From Amycolatopsis thermalba (GTDB lineage Bacteria; Actinomycetota; Actinomycetes; Mycobacteriales; Pseudonocardiaceae): a stretch of 64,000 nt of DNA. The DNA is taken from the NCBI RefSeq assembly GCF_003385215.1, contig NZ_PQHW01000006.1, positions 1 to 64,000 on the forward strand, given 5' to 3'. The notes under the pieces were generated by a model. The model saw nothing but the letters and a program-made list of their open reading frames with translations. It had not been told where the DNA came from and did no database searches. Shown here one piece after another: positions 9,649 to 19,657 of the stretch. A program made the position numbers and the translations under genes. Within the stretch, counting starts at the first letter, position 1; each line of letters starts with the position of its first letter.

Positions 9649-12191
9649 GAAGCCACCTCCTTCAGCACCACCGGCACCACGTCCGGAGCCTGGCACGCCT
9701 TGAGCGCCACCACCACCGTGAGCCCGCCACCGGGCGTGTCCTCCGCCCGGATCGTGCCGCCCATGGCCTCGGTGAATCCTTTCGCGACGGACAACCCGAG
9801 CCCGACCCCGGGCGTCGCGTCCCGGTCCCCCAGCCTTTGGAACGGCGCGAACGCCGCCTCCGCCGCACCCTTCTTCAACCCGCGCCCGTGGTCCACGATC
9901 CGCAGCTCCACCCACTCCGCGTACGCCGACCCCCGCACCGCCACCGGCGCCCCGCCGTGCCGCAACGCGTTGTCCAGCACGTTCGCGATCACCCGCTCCA
10001 GCAGCCCGGGGTCGGCCATCACCGCGGGCAGCCGCTCGTCCACCTCGACCGCCACCGACTCCGAACCGTCCACATTCGACAGCGCGTGCGCCACCACCTC
10101 GTCGTAGCCGACCGGCCGCAGGTGCGTGCGCACGGCCCCGGCCGCCAGCCGCGACGAGTCGAGCAGGTTGTTCACCAGGCGCGCGAGCCGGTCGGTGGAT
10201 TCCTCCGCCGCCTCCAGCAGCTCCTCGGTGTCCTCCGGCGAGAGGTCGATGTCCTGCGCCCGCAGGCTGCCGATCGCGGCCTTGATCGAGGTCAGCGGCG
10301 TGCGCAGGTCGTGCCCCAGCGCGGACAGCAGCGCCGTGCGCAGCTGCGTCGCCTCGGCCTGGCGCTCGGCTTCGGCCTGCGCCGCCGCCAGCCGCTGCTG
10401 CCGCAACGCCAGCAGCGCCTGCCCGGCCGCCGCCTCCAGCGCCCGCCGGTCCGCCGCGGGCAACGCCCTGCCCCGCAGGGTCAGGTGCACGTCGGCGGTG
10501 ACCGGGATGTCCACATCGGCCTCGTCCGGCTTGCCGCACGGGTTGACCCCGGCGTGCTCGACCGCCTGCCACTTGCCGCCGCGCTTCTCCAGCAGCACCA
10601 CGCATTCCATGCCGAAGTTCTCGCGCACCTTCTCCAGCAACCGCGGCAACGGCTCGGCGCTCGTCAGGACCGTCCGTGCGTAGGAAGCCAGCAACGCCGC
10701 CTCCGTGCGCGCCTGCGCCGCCTGAGTCGCCCGCCGCGCCGCCCGGTCCACGACCAGCGCGACCAGCACCCCGACCAGGACCATCGCGATCAGCGTGATC
10801 ACGTTGCTCTGCGCGTGCACGGTCAGCGTGTAGAGCGGTTCGGTGAAGAAGAAGTTCAGCAGCCCGGCCGACAGCAACGCCGCCACCAGCGCCGGACCGA
10901 GCCCGCCGACCAGCGCGACCACCACCGTGGCGAGGAAGTAGTCCACCACGTCGGTGGAGAAGTCCAGCTCGTGCCGCAGCAGCACCCCGGTCAGCGTGGC
11001 CAGTGCGGGCGCGAGGAACGCCAGCACCCAGCCGATCAGCAGCCGCGACGGCGCGAGCGGGCTGCGCCGGCCCAGCCACGACCGCAGCCGCCCGCCCGCC
11101 TCGTCGTGGGTCACCATGTGCACGTCGATCTGCCCGGACCGCTGCACCACCGTCGCGCCGATGCCCTCGTCGAACAGCCGCGCGATCCGCGACCGGCGCG
11201 AGGTGCCGAGCACGAGCTGGGTCGCGTTGACGCCGCGGGCGAAGTCCAGCAGCGCGGTCGGCACGTCGTCGCCGACGACCGTGTGGAACGTGCCGCCGAG
11301 CTGGTCGGTGAGCTTGCGGTACCGGCCGGTTTCGACGTGCCCGAGCGGGGACAGCCCGTCGCCGCGCAGGACGTGCAGCACCAGCAGCTCAGCCCCGGCC
11401 CGGGTGGCGATGCGGCTGCCTCGCCGGATCAGCGTCTCGCTCTCCGGGCCGCCGGTGATCGCGACGACCACCCGCTCCCGCGTCTCCCACGTGTCGGTGA
11501 TCCGCTGCTCGGCGCGGTAGCGCTGCAACGCCACGTCCACCTGGTCGGCCACCCACAGCAGCGCCAGCTCGCGCAGGGCGGTGAGGTTGCCGGTGCGGAA
11601 GTAGTTGCCCAGCGCCGCGTCGATCCGCTCGGCCGGGTAGACGTTGCCGTGCGCGAGCCGCCGCCGCAGCGCCTGGGGCGTGATGTCGACCAGCTCCACC
11701 TGCTCGGCCCGGCGCACGACGTCGTCGGGCACGGTCTCCTGCTGCGCCACACCGGTGATGCGCTCGACGACGTCGCTCAGGCTCTCCAGGTGCTGCACGT
11801 TGACCGTGGACAGCACGTCGATCCCGGCGTCGAGCAGCTCCTCGATGTCCTGCCAGCGCTTCTCGTTGCGCGAGCCGGGCACGTTGGTGTGCGCCAGCTC
11901 GTCCACAATGGCCACCTCGGGAGCGCGGGCGAGCACCGCGTCCACGTCCAGCTCGTCGAAATCGCGCCCGCGGTAGGTCATCCGCCGCCGCGGCACGGTT
12001 TCGATGCCCTCCAGCAGGGCCGCGGTCTTGGCCCGGCCGTGGGTCTCGACCAGGCCGGCGACCACGTCGGTGCCGCGGTCGAGGCGGCGCCGCGCCTCGC
12101 CGAGCATGGCGTAGGTCTTGCCCACGCCGGGCGCCGCGCCGAGGTAGATGCGCAGCTCTCCCCGGCGCGGCGGCTCCTTCTCCGGTTCCAC
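9645..12191 (-). CDS. kdpD: KdpD, potassium-sensing histidine kinase
   Basis: 848 residues. Order: N-terminal KdpD domain with Walker A (YLGAAPGVGKTYAML) to about 215; universal-stress-protein-like domain about 230-350; four clustered membrane helices of the DUF4118 region about 385-480; a GAF-like segment; HisKA with phospho-acceptor H627 in LGHDLRTPL; and HATPase_c with NVLDNALRHG and the G-box GVGLGLSVAKG. It phosphorylates KdpE in response to low potassium or osmotic stress. It follows kdpC by 4 bp and overlaps kdpE. Confidence 0.96.
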   Translation of the reverse strand: MEPEKEPPRRGELRIYLGAAPGVGKTYAMLGEARRRLDRGTDVVAGLVETHGRAKTAALLEGIETVPRRRMTYRGRDFDELDVDAVLARAPEVAIVDELAHTNVPGSRNEKRWQDIEELLDAGIDVLSTVNVQHLESLSDVVERITGVAQQETVPDDVVRRAEQVELVDITPQALRRRLAHGNVYPAERIDAALGNYFRTGNLTALRELALLWVADQVDVALQRYRAEQRITDTWETRERVVVAITGGPESETLIRRGSRIATRAGAELLVLHVLRGDGLSPLGHVETGRYRKLTDQLGGTFHTVVGDDVPTALLDFARGVNATQLVLGTSRRSRIARLFDEGIGATVVQRSGQIDVHMVTHDEAGGRLRSWLGRRSPLAPSRLLIGWVLAFLAPALATLTGVLLRHELDFSTDVVDYFLATVVVALVGGLGPALVAALLSAGLLNFFFTEPLYTLTVHAQSNVITLIAMVLVGVLVALVVDRAARRATQAAQARTEAALLASYARTVLTSAEPLPRLLEKVRENFGMECVVLLEKRGGKWQAVEHAGVNPCGKPDEADVDIPVTADVHLTLRGRALPAADRRALEAAAGQALLALRQQRLAAAQAEAERQAEATQLRTALLSALGHDLRTPLTSIKAAIGSLRAQDIDLSPEDTEELLEAAEESTDRLARLVNNLLDSSRLAAGAVRTHLRPVGYDEVVAHALSNVDGSESVAVEVDERLPAVMADPGLLERVIANVLDNALRHGGAPVAVRGSAYAEWVELRIVDHGRGLKKGAAEAAFAPFQRLGDRDATPGVGLGLSVAKGFTEAMGGTIRAEDTPGGGLTVVVALKACQAPDVVPVVLKEVAS

Positions 12192-12195
12192 CTGT

Positions 12196-12783
12196 TCAGT
12201 GTGCTCCTGCCCGGCCGATCGCGAGGTTGAGCCGCAACACGTTCACCCCCGGGACGCCGATGCCGTGACCGGTCGTGTTCGCCTCCACCAGCTGCCGCAC
12301 GCGCTCCTCGGTGAGCCCGGTGTTGCGCGCCACCCGCGGCACCTGCAGCTCGGCGTAGGCGACGCTGATCGTCGGGTCCAGGCCGGACGCCGAGGCCGTC
12401 ACCGCGTCGGCCGGCACCGCGTCCGGCGACACGCCCTCGCGTTGCGCGACCGCCGCCTTGCGCTCCTCGACGGCGGCGACCAGGTCGGGGTTGAACCCGC
12501 CCTTGTTCGAACCGCCGGACACCGACGGGTCGCCGGTCGCCGAGGGCCGGGTGTGGAAGTACGGGTCGCGCGCCGGGTCGGCGGGGACCGGGTCGATCCC
12601 GATCAGCGACGAGCCCACGACCTGCCCGTTCACCGTCACCAGCGACCCCTCGGCGTGGTCGTGCAGCCCCGGGATCCGGGACACCGCCCACACGCCGAGC
12701 GGGTAGACCACCCCCAGCAGCACCGTGAACACCAGCAGCACCCGCAGGCCGGCGCCGGTCTGCTTCACCAGAGTTCTGATCAT
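12196..12783 (-). CDS. kdpC: KdpC subunit of the potassium-importing ATPase
   Basis: 195 residues from ATG 12783, two bases after the kdpB stop. One N-terminal membrane helix (LRVLLVFTVLLGVVYPLGVW) anchors a periplasmic-side domain with the family sequences YFHTRPSA, SGGSNKGGFNPDL and SASGLDPTISVAYAELQVPRV. KdpC stabilises and assists nucleotide use by the KdpFABC complex. The long open frame that runs into it from upstream is only an out-of-frame read of kdpB. Confidence 0.96.
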   Translation of the reverse strand: MIRTLVKQTGAGLRVLLVFTVLLGVVYPLGVWAVSRIPGLHDHAEGSLVTVNGQVVGSSLIGIDPVPADPARDPYFHTRPSATGDPSVSGGSNKGGFNPDLVAAVEERKAAVAQREGVSPDAVPADAVTASASGLDPTISVAYAELQVPRVARNTGLTEERVRQLVEANTTGHGIGVPGVNVLRLNLAIGRAGAH

Positions 12784-12785
12784 CA

Positions 12786-14840
12786 CTACCCGATTCCAGG
12801 GATGACGCGGACCACCAGGTCCACGAGCCAGATGCCGAGGAACGGCGTCACGATGCCGCCGACCCCGTAGATCAACAGGTTGCGCCGCAGCAGCGCCGAC
12901 GCGCTCGACGGCTGGTACCGCACACCCCGCAGCGCGAGCGGGATCAGCGCCACGATGACCAGCGCGTTGAAGATCACCGCGGACAGGATCGCCGACCGCG
13001 GGGTCGCCAGGTGCAGGATGTTCAGCGCGGCCAGCTGCGGGAAGATCGCCACGAACATGGCGGGCAGGATCGCGAAGTACTTCGCGAGGTCGTTGGCGAT
13101 GCTGAACGTGGTCAGCGCGCCGCGGGTGATCAGCAGCTGCTTGCCGATCTCCACGATCTCGATCAGCTTCGTCGGATCGGAGTCGAGGTCGACCATGTTG
13201 CCGGCCTCCTTCGCGGCCGACGTGCCGGTGTTCATCGCGACCCCGACGTCCGAGGCGGCCAGCGCCGGGGCGTCGTTCGTGCCGTCGCCGGTCATCGCGA
13301 CCAGCCGGCCACCCTCCTGCTCCTTGTGGATCAGGGCCATCTTGTCCTCGGGCTTGGCCTCGGCGAGGTAGTCGTCGACCCCGGCGTCCTCGGCGATGGC
13401 CCGTGCGGTGCGCGGGTTGTCCCCGGTGATCATCACCGTCTTGATGCCCATCCGGCGCAGCTCGGCGAAGCGCTCCCGCATGCCCGGCTTGACCACGTCG
13501 GACAGCCGGATCACGCCGCGCACGACCGCGTTGCCCCCGGTCAGCTCGGCGACCACCAGCGGGGTGCCGCCCTGCTCGCTGATCTCGTCCACGATCCGCT
13601 CGGTCTCGTCCGGGAAGGTCCCGCCGTGCTCGCGCACCCACTCGCGGACCGCGCCGGCCGCGCCCTTGCGGACCTGGCGGCCGGGCAGGTCGACGCCGCT
13701 CATCCGGGTCTGCGCGGTGAACGGGACGAACTCACCGCCCTCGGGAACCGTCGTGCCCTCGGTCAGCTCGACGACGCTGCGGCCCTCCGGCGTGCCGTCG
13801 GCCAGGCTGGACAGCCGCGCGGCCTCGGCCAGCCGCTCCGGGGTCGTCCCGCCGACCGGGATCAGCTCGGTCGCGCGCCGGTTGCCGAAGGTGATGGTGC
13901 CGGTCTTGTCCAGCAGCAGCGTCGACACGTCCCCGGCGGCCTCGACCGTGCGGCCGGACGTGGCGAGCACGTTGCGCTGCACCAGCCGGTCCATCCCGGC
14001 GATGCCGATCGCCGACAGCAGCGCCCCGATCGTCGTCGGGATCAGGCACACCAGCAGCGCGGTCAGCACGATCACCGACTGCTCGCTGCCGGAGTAGGCG
14101 GCCATCGGCTGCAGCGCGACGACGGCGAGCAGGAAGATGATCGTCAGCGTGGACAGCAGGATCGTCAGGGCGACCTCGTTCGGCGTCTTCTGCCGCGAGG
14201 CGCCTTCGACCAGCGCGATCATGCGGTCCACGAAGGACTCGCCGGGCTTGGTGGTGATGCGCACGACGATCCGGTCGCTGAGCACGGTCGTGCCGCCGGT
14301 GACGGCCGAGCGGTCGCCGCCGGACTCGCGGATCACCGGCGCGGACTCGCCGGTGATGGCCGACTCGTCGACCGTCGCGATGCCCTCGACCACGTCGCCG
14401 TCGCCCGGGATGGTCTCCCCGGCCTCGACGACCACCAGGTCACCCACCCGCAGCTCGGCACCCGGCACGCGCACCTCGCCGTCCGGGGTGATCCGCCGGG
14501 CGACGGTCTCCTTCTTGGTGCGGCGCAACGACTCCGCCTGCGCCTTGCCCCGGCCCTCGGCGACGGCCTCGGCCAGGTTCGCGAACACGACCGTGAACCA
14601 CAGCCACACCGCGATCAGGATCGTGAACACGCTCGGGCCGGTGATCGCGAAGACCGTGGTGAGGACCGAACCCACCCACACCACGAACATGACCGGGTTG
14701 CGGACCTGGTGGCGCGGGTCGAGCTTGCGCAGCGCGTCCGGCAGCGAGGTCAGCAGCTGGCGGGCGTCGAACACCCCCGCGCCGACGCGGTTCGGGTGCG
14801 CCGCCTGGGTTTCGACGGGTTTGTCCTGCGTGACAGTCAT
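12786..14840 (-). CDS. kdpB: KdpB, P-type ATPase catalytic subunit
   Basis: 684 residues from ATG 14840. The phosphorylation motif [12 protein letters not shown] places the aspartyl-phosphate at D311. TGES (dephosphorylation loop), TGDNPRTA and [12 protein letters not shown] (P domain) are intact. Membrane helices occur at the N-terminus ([15 protein letters not shown]), the middle ([16 protein letters not shown]) and the C-terminus. It hydrolyses ATP to drive potassium through KdpA. The start overlaps the kdpA stop as ATGA, and the stop is two bases from kdpC, so the operon is tightly coupled. Confidence 0.97.
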   Translation of the reverse strand: MTVTQDKPVETQAAHPNRVGAGVFDARQLLTSLPDALRKLDPRHQVRNPVMFVVWVGSVLTTVFAITGPSVFTILIAVWLWFTVVFANLAEAVAEGRGKAQAESLRRTKKETVARRITPDGEVRVPGAELRVGDLVVVEAGETIPGDGDVVEGIATVDESAITGESAPVIRESGGDRSAVTGGTTVLSDRIVVRITTKPGESFVDRMIALVEGASRQKTPNEVALTILLSTLTIIFLLAVVALQPMAAYSGSEQSVIVLTALLVCLIPTTIGALLSAIGIAGMDRLVQRNVLATSGRTVEAAGDVSTLLLDKTGTITFGNRRATELIPVGGTTPERLAEAARLSSLADGTPEGRSVVELTEGTTVPEGGEFVPFTAQTRMSGVDLPGRQVRKGAAGAVREWVREHGGTFPDETERIVDEISEQGGTPLVVAELTGGNAVVRGVIRLSDVVKPGMRERFAELRRMGIKTVMITGDNPRTARAIAEDAGVDDYLAEAKPEDKMALIHKEQEGGRLVAMTGDGTNDAPALAASDVGVAMNTGTSAAKEAGNMVDLDSDPTKLIEIVEIGKQLLITRGALTTFSIANDLAKYFAILPAMFVAIFPQLAALNILHLATPRSAILSAVIFNALVIVALIPLALRGVRYQPSSASALLRRNLLIYGVGGIVTPFLGIWLVDLVVRVIPGIG

Positions 14841-16498
14841 GCCATGGCCTCCGCGATGGGACCGAGCGCGAGCGCGGGGACGAAGGTCAGCGCCGCGACG
14901 AGAAGGATGGTTCCGGCGAGCACGGAGCCGAACAGCGGCCCGGTCGTCGGCAGGGTGCCCGCGGTCTCCGGCACCTTCTTCTGCGCGGCCAGCGAACCGG
15001 CCAGGCACAGGACCGCGATGATCGGCACGAACCGCCCGATGAGCATCGCCACCGACAGCGACGACTGGAACCAGTCGTTGGTCACGGTGATGCCGCCGAA
15101 GGCGCTGCCGTTGTTGTTGCCGGTCGAGGTGTAGGCGTAGAGCACCTCGGACAGCCCGTGCGCGCCGCTGTTGCCCAGCGCGCCCGCGGTGCCCGGCATG
15201 AGCAGGGCCGCACCGGCGCCGAGCAGCACGACCGTGGGCATCGCCAGCATCGCGATCGCGGCCGCGGTGACCTCGCGCCTGCCGAGCTTCTTGCCCAGGT
15301 ACTCCGGCGTGCGCCCGACCATCAGGCCGGCCAGGAACATCGCGATGATCGCCATCACCAGGATGCCGTACAGACCGGTGCCGACCCCGCCGGGCGAGAC
15401 CTCGCTGAACAGCATGTGCAGCAACGTCATCCCACCGCCGAGACCGCTGTAGCTGTCGTGCATCGAGTTCACCGCGCCGGTCGAGGTGCCGGTGGTGCTG
15501 GTGGCGAACAGCGACGACGCGCCGATGCCGAACCGCTGTTCCTTGCCCTCCAGGTTCGCCCCGGCCAGCAGCGCGGCGGGCCCGTTCGGGTGCGCCTCGG
15601 CCCACCAGGTCACGGCGAGCACGAACGTCCACAGCAGACCCATCACCGACAGCAGGACGTACCCCTGCTTCGGGTTGCCGGCGAGCCTGCCGAACGTCCG
15701 GGTCAGCGACACCGGGATCACCAGGATCAGGAAGATCTCGATCAGGTTGGTCCAGGCGTTCGGGTTCTCGAACGGGTGCGCGGAGTTGGCGTTGAAGATG
15801 CCGCCGCCGTTGGTGCCCAGTTCCTTGACGACCTCCTGGCTCGCCGTGGGGGCCAGGGAGATCGTGCTCCGCGTGCCGTCCAGTCCGGTGACCGTGACCC
15901 CCGCCCGCAGGCTCTGCGTGACGCCGAGCGCGACGAGCACGATCGCGAACAGCACCGCCATCGGCAGCAGGATCCGCACGGTGCCGCGGGTCAGGTCGAC
16001 CCAGAAGTTGCCGAGCCGGTCGGTCCTCGACCGCGTGAACCCGCGGACCAGCGCCATCGCGACGGACAGGCCCACGGCCGCGGACAGGAAGTTCTGCACC
16101 GTCAGCCCGGCCATCTGGACGAGGTGGCCCATGGTCGTCTCGGGGACGTAGGACTGCCAGTTCGTGTTGGTCACGAAGCTGACCGCGGTGTTGAACGCGA
16201 CGCCCGGGTCGACCGGGCCGCGGCCGAGGCTCAGCGGCAGCAGCGACTGCAGGCGCTGCAGCAGGTACAGGAAGACGATGGACACCAGCGAGAAGCCGAG
16301 CACGCCCAGCGCGTAGGTGGGCCAGCGCTGCTCGGAGGACGGGTCCACCCGGAACGCGCGGTACAGGCCGCGCTCCAGCTTCAGGTGCCGCTCGCTGGTG
16401 AACACGCGCGCCATGTAGTCGCCCAGCGGCTTGTGCACCAGGGCCAGCGCGGCGACGAGGATGCCGGCCGTGACCAGACCGGAGGCGAGGTCCGACAT
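14837..16498 (-). CDS. kdpA: KdpA, potassium-translocating subunit
   Basis: 553 residues with about ten membrane helices and four pore-loop repeats characteristic of the superfamily of K+ transporters. Visible family sequences include [35 protein letters not shown] and [13 protein letters not shown], which contain the filter regions. It binds and passes potassium, which then moves to KdpB. The start ATG shares one base with the kdpF stop (TGATG), and the end overlaps kdpB. Confidence 0.97.
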   Translation of the reverse strand: MSDLASGLVTAGILVAALALVHKPLGDYMARVFTSERHLKLERGLYRAFRVDPSSEQRWPTYALGVLGFSLVSIVFLYLLQRLQSLLPLSLGRGPVDPGVAFNTAVSFVTNTNWQSYVPETTMGHLVQMAGLTVQNFLSAAVGLSVAMALVRGFTRSRTDRLGNFWVDLTRGTVRILLPMAVLFAIVLVALGVTQSLRAGVTVTGLDGTRSTISLAPTASQEVVKELGTNGGGIFNANSAHPFENPNAWTNLIEIFLILVIPVSLTRTFGRLAGNPKQGYVLLSVMGLLWTFVLAVTWWAEAHPNGPAALLAGANLEGKEQRFGIGASSLFATSTTGTSTGAVNSMHDSYSGLGGGMTLLHMLFSEVSPGGVGTGLYGILVMAIIAMFLAGLMVGRTPEYLGKKLGRREVTAAAIAMLAMPTVVLLGAGAALLMPGTAGALGNSGAHGLSEVLYAYTSTGNNNGSAFGGITVTNDWFQSSLSVAMLIGRFVPIIAVLCLAGSLAAQKKVPETAGTLPTTGPLFGSVLAGTILLVAALTFVPALALGPIAEAMA

Positions 16499-16599
16499 CA
16501 GAACCTCTCCGGCTTGATGAGTGCGATGAACAGGTAGACGATCAGGCCCAGCGCCAGCACCCCACCGGCGACGTTGGCGACCACCCCGGCGCCGCTCAC
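16498..16599 (-). CDS. kdpF: KdpF, small subunit of the Kdp complex
   Basis: A 33-residue peptide starting at GTG 16599 and ending [12 protein letters not shown]. One membrane helix ([15 protein letters not shown]) and the C-terminal PERF motif are diagnostic of KdpF, which sits on KdpA and stabilises the complex. It is coupled at both ends: its GTG overlaps the preceding stop (GTGA) and its TGA overlaps the kdpA ATG by one base. It is short enough to be missed by automatic annotation. Confidence 0.9.
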   Translation of the reverse strand: MSGAGVVANVAGGVLALGLIVYLFIALIKPERF

Positions 16600-16679
16600 A
16601 GCTTCTCCAGTCCGCGCAACGTCAGCGCCAGCACCGCGAATACCGCGATCAGCAGCACGGCGTACAGCAGATCCGCCAC
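16596..16679 (-). CDS. 27-residue membrane microprotein leading the kdp operon
   Basis: GTG 16679 is preceded by a good ribosome-binding site (GGAAGG, about 6 bases upstream) and encodes 27 residues: a short acidic N-terminus, one hydrophobic helix (LLYAVLLIAVFAVLALTL) and the basic end RGLEKL. The stop overlaps the kdpF GTG by four bases, so translation is probably coupled. Similar tiny proteins precede kdpF in other actinobacteria, from memory; function unknown. A longer in-frame ORF starting at 16832 has no support. It may be an extra Kdp-complex subunit or simply a translational lead-in. Confidence 0.65.
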   Translation of the reverse strand: MADLLYAVLLIAVFAVLALTLRGLEKL

Positions 16680-16889
16680 TTCACACCTTCCAGCACGGGT
16701 CACCCGATCGGTGACCGCTCCGGTGACAGCCTGCGCTCGGGATGTCCCGTTCCCCGCGCGGTCTGACGGCGCCTTGACGCGGCATCGGACGGCGTTTACG
16801 TGTTCTTGAGGTGCGTGTGCGACCGGCCACACTCCGTGAAATCCATCCGGTCACAGCGGTCAGATCGGGCAGACAGTTACCGGTGAGTT

Positions 16890-16907
16890 GTGTTACCACG
16901 GTGTTAC
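16890..16907. promoter_or_regulatory. Direct repeat GTGTTAC in the kdp/asnB divergent region
   Basis: GTGTTAC occurs at 16890-16896 and 16901-16907, start positions 11 bp apart (about one helical turn), roughly 40 bp upstream of the asnB-like start. The 267 bp divergent region between the kdp microprotein (minus) and asnB (plus) must hold both promoters. I could not pick a confident -10/-35 pair. A regulator site is possible but unproven. Confidence 0.3.
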
Positions 16908-16946
16908 GCATAGTTGTACTTGCTAAGCATCGGGAGGGTAGTACGC

Positions 16947-18782
16947 ATGTGCGGCATCACCGGCTGGGTCTCCTTCGAGACCGACCTCACCCAGCGGCGC
17001 GAAGTGCTCGACGCCATGACCGGGACCATGGCCTGCCGTGGTCCCGACGACTCCGGGACCTGGATCGCCCGGCACGCCGCCCTCGGCCACCGGCGGCTGG
17101 CGATCATCGACCTGCCCGGCGGGCGGCAGCCGATGTCGGTGACCACGCCGTCCGGCGAGGTCGCCATGGTCTACAGCGGTGAGGCCTACAACTTCACCGA
17201 GCTGCGCCGCGAACTGGCGGGCAAGGGCCACGCCTTCCGCACCGACAGCGACACCGAGGTCGTGCTGCGCGGCTACCTGGAGTGGGGCGAGTCCGTCGCC
17301 GACCACCTCAACGGCATGTACGCCTTCGCGATCTGGGACGCGCGTGACGAGAAGCTCGTCATGATCCGCGACCGGATGGGCATCAAGCCGTTCTACTACT
17401 ACCCGACGCGGGACGGCGTGCTGTTCGGCTCCGAGCCGAAGGCGATCCTGGCCAACCCCGCGGCCGAGCGGATCGTGGACGCGGACGGGCTGCGGGAGCT
17501 GTTCTCCTTCACCAAGCAGCCGGGCTGGTCGCTGTGGCACGGCATGTCCGAAGTGGAGCCGGGCACGATCGTCCGGGTGGACCGGGACGGCGTGCACACC
17601 CGCACCTACTGGAAGCTGGAGGCGCGCGAGCACACCGACGACCAGGAGACGACCGTCGCGCGGGTGCGCGAGCTGATGACCGACATCGTGCACCGGCAGC
17701 TGGTCGCCGACGTGCCGCGCTGCGTGCTGCTGTCGGGCGGCCTGGACTCCAGCGCGATCACCGGTCTGGCGGCCGCGCGGCTGCGGGAAGAGGGCGAGCA
17801 GCTGCGCACGTTCTCGGTGGACTTCGTGGGCCAGGAGGAGAACTTCAAGCCCGACGAGATGCGCGACACCCCGGACTCGCCGTTCATCCGGGACGTGGCG
17901 AAGCTGGTCGGGTCGGCGCACCAGGACGTCGTGCTCGACCCGGCCGCGCTGACCGACCCGGCGGTGCGGCGGGCGGTGCTGACCGCGCGGGACATCCCGG
18001 CCGGCATGGGCGACATGGACACCTCGCTGTACCTGCTGTTCAAGGCGATCCGCGCGGAGTCGACGGTGGCGCTGTCCGGCGAGTCGGCCGACGAGGTGTT
18101 CGGGGGGTACCGGTGGTTCCACGACGAGACCGCCCGCAACGCCGACACCTTCCCGTGGCTGGCGTTCCGCACCGGCGTCCAGGACGGCGGCAACCTGCTG
18201 CGCGGCGACGTGTCCCGGACGCTGGACCTGGACGGCTACATCGCGGACCAGTACCGCACCGCGCTGGCGCGGGTCGAGCACCTGGACGGGGTGTCCGCGG
18301 AGGAGCGCCGGATGCGCGAGGTGTGCCACCTGCACCTGACCCGGATGGTGCGGGCGCTGCTGGACCGCAAGGACCGCGCGTCGATGGCGGTCGGGTTGGA
18401 GGTGCGGGTGCCGTTCTGCGACCACCGGCTCGTCGAGTACGTCTACAACACGCCGTGGTCGCTGAAGACGTTCGACGGCCGGGAGAAGAGCCTGCTGCGG
18501 CACGCGACCAAGCACGTGCTGCCGCGGTCCGTTGTGGACCGGGTGAAGAGCCCGTACCCGTCCACGCAGGACCCCGGGTACGCCGCGGCGTTGCAGCAGC
18601 AGGCGAAGGAGGTGCTCGCCTCACCCGGCGACCCGGTGTTCGAGCTGGCCTCCCGCGAATGGGTCACCGAGGCGGTGGGCCAGGACCCGGCCGCGATGGA
18701 CTCGCTGACGCGCCACGGTCTGGACCGGCTGCTGGACCTGCACCACTGGTTCGACATCTACCGGCCGGAGCTGCGAGTCTGA
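16947..18782 (+). CDS. asnB: Asparagine synthetase (glutamine-hydrolysing)
   Basis: 611 residues. The start was set at ATG 16947 (MCGITGWV), because the second residue must be the catalytic cysteine of the class II amidotransferase domain; GGGAGGG lies upstream. The glutaminase domain (about 1-210) includes RGPDDSG and GHRRLAIIDL. The synthetase domain has the PP-loop LSGGLDSSAI and LSGESADEVFGGY. It makes asparagine from aspartate, ATP and glutamine in the cytosol. Paralogues can amidate other substrates, so the asnB label is probable rather than certain. It is followed by a hairpin and stands alone. Confidence 0.92.
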   Translation: MCGITGWVSFETDLTQRREVLDAMTGTMACRGPDDSGTWIARHAALGHRRLAIIDLPGGRQPMSVTTPSGEVAMVYSGEAYNFTELRRELAGKGHAFRTDSDTEVVLRGYLEWGESVADHLNGMYAFAIWDARDEKLVMIRDRMGIKPFYYYPTRDGVLFGSEPKAILANPAAERIVDADGLRELFSFTKQPGWSLWHGMSEVEPGTIVRVDRDGVHTRTYWKLEAREHTDDQETTVARVRELMTDIVHRQLVADVPRCVLLSGGLDSSAITGLAAARLREEGEQLRTFSVDFVGQEENFKPDEMRDTPDSPFIRDVAKLVGSAHQDVVLDPAALTDPAVRRAVLTARDIPAGMGDMDTSLYLLFKAIRAESTVALSGESADEVFGGYRWFHDETARNADTFPWLAFRTGVQDGGNLLRGDVSRTLDLDGYIADQYRTALARVEHLDGVSAEERRMREVCHLHLTRMVRALLDRKDRASMAVGLEVRVPFCDHRLVEYVYNTPWSLKTFDGREKSLLRHATKHVLPRSVVDRVKSPYPSTQDPGYAAALQQQAKEVLASPGDPVFELASREWVTEAVGQDPAAMDSLTRHGLDRLLDLHHWFDIYRPELRV

Positions 18783-18783
18783 T

Positions 18784-18801
18784 CGGTGCTTCGAAGCACC
18801 G
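18784..18801. terminator. Palindrome just after asnB
   Basis: CGGTGCTTCGAAGCACCG is an 18 bp perfect palindrome starting two bases after the asnB stop codon. It could form a hairpin that ends the transcript or protects its 3' end. There is no T-run, which is common for actinobacterial terminators. Confidence 0.5.
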
Positions 18802-18837
18802 CATGAGCAGCTTGCACCGCCGCGGGTTTCGAGTCGG

Positions 18838-18973
18838 ATCTGCCGCGCGGAGCGCGTCCGTTGAGGGCGGTGGCGGGCGACGGGCGGGCGGCCTCTCGCG
18901 AGGACAGCGCCGACGTGGTTGATGGCACTGTCGCGCGAAGCGCGTCCACCAGGGGCGGTGGCGGGCTGGCGGG
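18838..18973. repeat. Two copies of the CGTTGAGGGYGGTGG repeat family
   Basis: Copy one (18844-18890) reads GCGGAGCGCGTCCGTTGAGG followed by GCGGTGGCGGGCGACGGGCG. Copy two (18932-18973) reads GCGAAGCGCGTCCACCAGGG followed by GCGGTGGCGGGCTGGCGGG. Both match the 54 bp tandem unit at 24.3 kb. They fill much of the 309 bp gap between asnB and the stress-protein gene; no coding capacity is evident there. Confidence 0.7.
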
Positions 18974-19091
18974 AGGGGCCGCTACCCGCACCGCCCCGCA
19001 GGCCGCCACCTGAAAAATGCCTGTGAGGTTCGGACATCGGGCACAAGTGGGTATGCGTGAGCGTTGGACTGGTCAGGAGAGGTGAGGAAAG

Positions 19092-19613
19092 ATGACCCAA
19101 GCATTCACGCAGACCGCGTTCACCAACGCCCGGACGAACCCGCAGCTCCCGACCCTGCCCACCGGCTGGCCGATCGGGTCCTACGAGTCCTACGAAGAGG
19201 CCCAGCGGGCGGTCGACCACCTCGCCGACAACGACTTCCCCGTGGCGGACGTCACGATCGTCGGAGTCGAGCCGATGCTGGTCGAGCGCGTCGCCGGCAA
19301 GCTCAGCTGGGGGCGGGTACTCGGTGGCGCGGCCATGTCGGGTGCCTGGTTCGGTGTCTTCGTCGGCCTGTTGCTGACGATGTTCACCCCGGGCGCCGGG
19401 TTGCTGCCGATCCTGTTCGGTCTCGTCGCCGGTGTCGCGTTCAGCATGGTGTTCGCGGCCATCAGCTACGGCGCCACCCGCGGCCGCCGGGACTTCGTGT
19501 CGCAGACGCAGCTGGTCGCACGCCGCTACGACGTGCTGAGCCAGCCCCGCAACGCCGAGAAGGGCCGCGAGCTGCTGGCGAACCTCACCGCGCGGGCGCA
19601 CGTGTTCAACTGA
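19092..19613 (+). CDS. General stress protein (17M-like domain)
   Basis: 173 residues. The N-terminal region GWPIGSYESYEEAQRAVDHL matches the general stress protein 17M-like fold, which sorts the protein with B. subtilis YflT-type proteins. It is followed by a glycine-rich hydrophobic hairpin (about 75-135) with two membrane-like segments, AWFGVFVGLLLTMF and LLPILFGLVAGVAFSMVF, and a basic cytosolic end. Role unknown beyond association with stress responses. A ribosome-binding site (GAGGAAAG) precedes ATG 19092. Confidence 0.8.
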   Translation: MTQAFTQTAFTNARTNPQLPTLPTGWPIGSYESYEEAQRAVDHLADNDFPVADVTIVGVEPMLVERVAGKLSWGRVLGGAAMSGAWFGVFVGLLLTMFTPGAGLLPILFGLVAGVAFSMVFAAISYGATRGRRDFVSQTQLVARRYDVLSQPRNAEKGRELLANLTARAHVFN

Positions 19614-19627
19614 GTCACCTGAGGAAG

Positions 19628-19654
19628 AGCCCCGAGCCGGTCCGGCTCGGGGCT
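19628..19654. terminator. Bidirectional terminator
   Basis: AGCCCCGAGCCG pairs with CGGCTCGGGGCT across a 3-base loop and is followed by TTTCT. It sits between the stress-protein stop (19613) and the stop of the convergent gene (19658), so it can serve both transcripts. Confidence 0.85.
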
Positions 19655-19657
19655 TTC

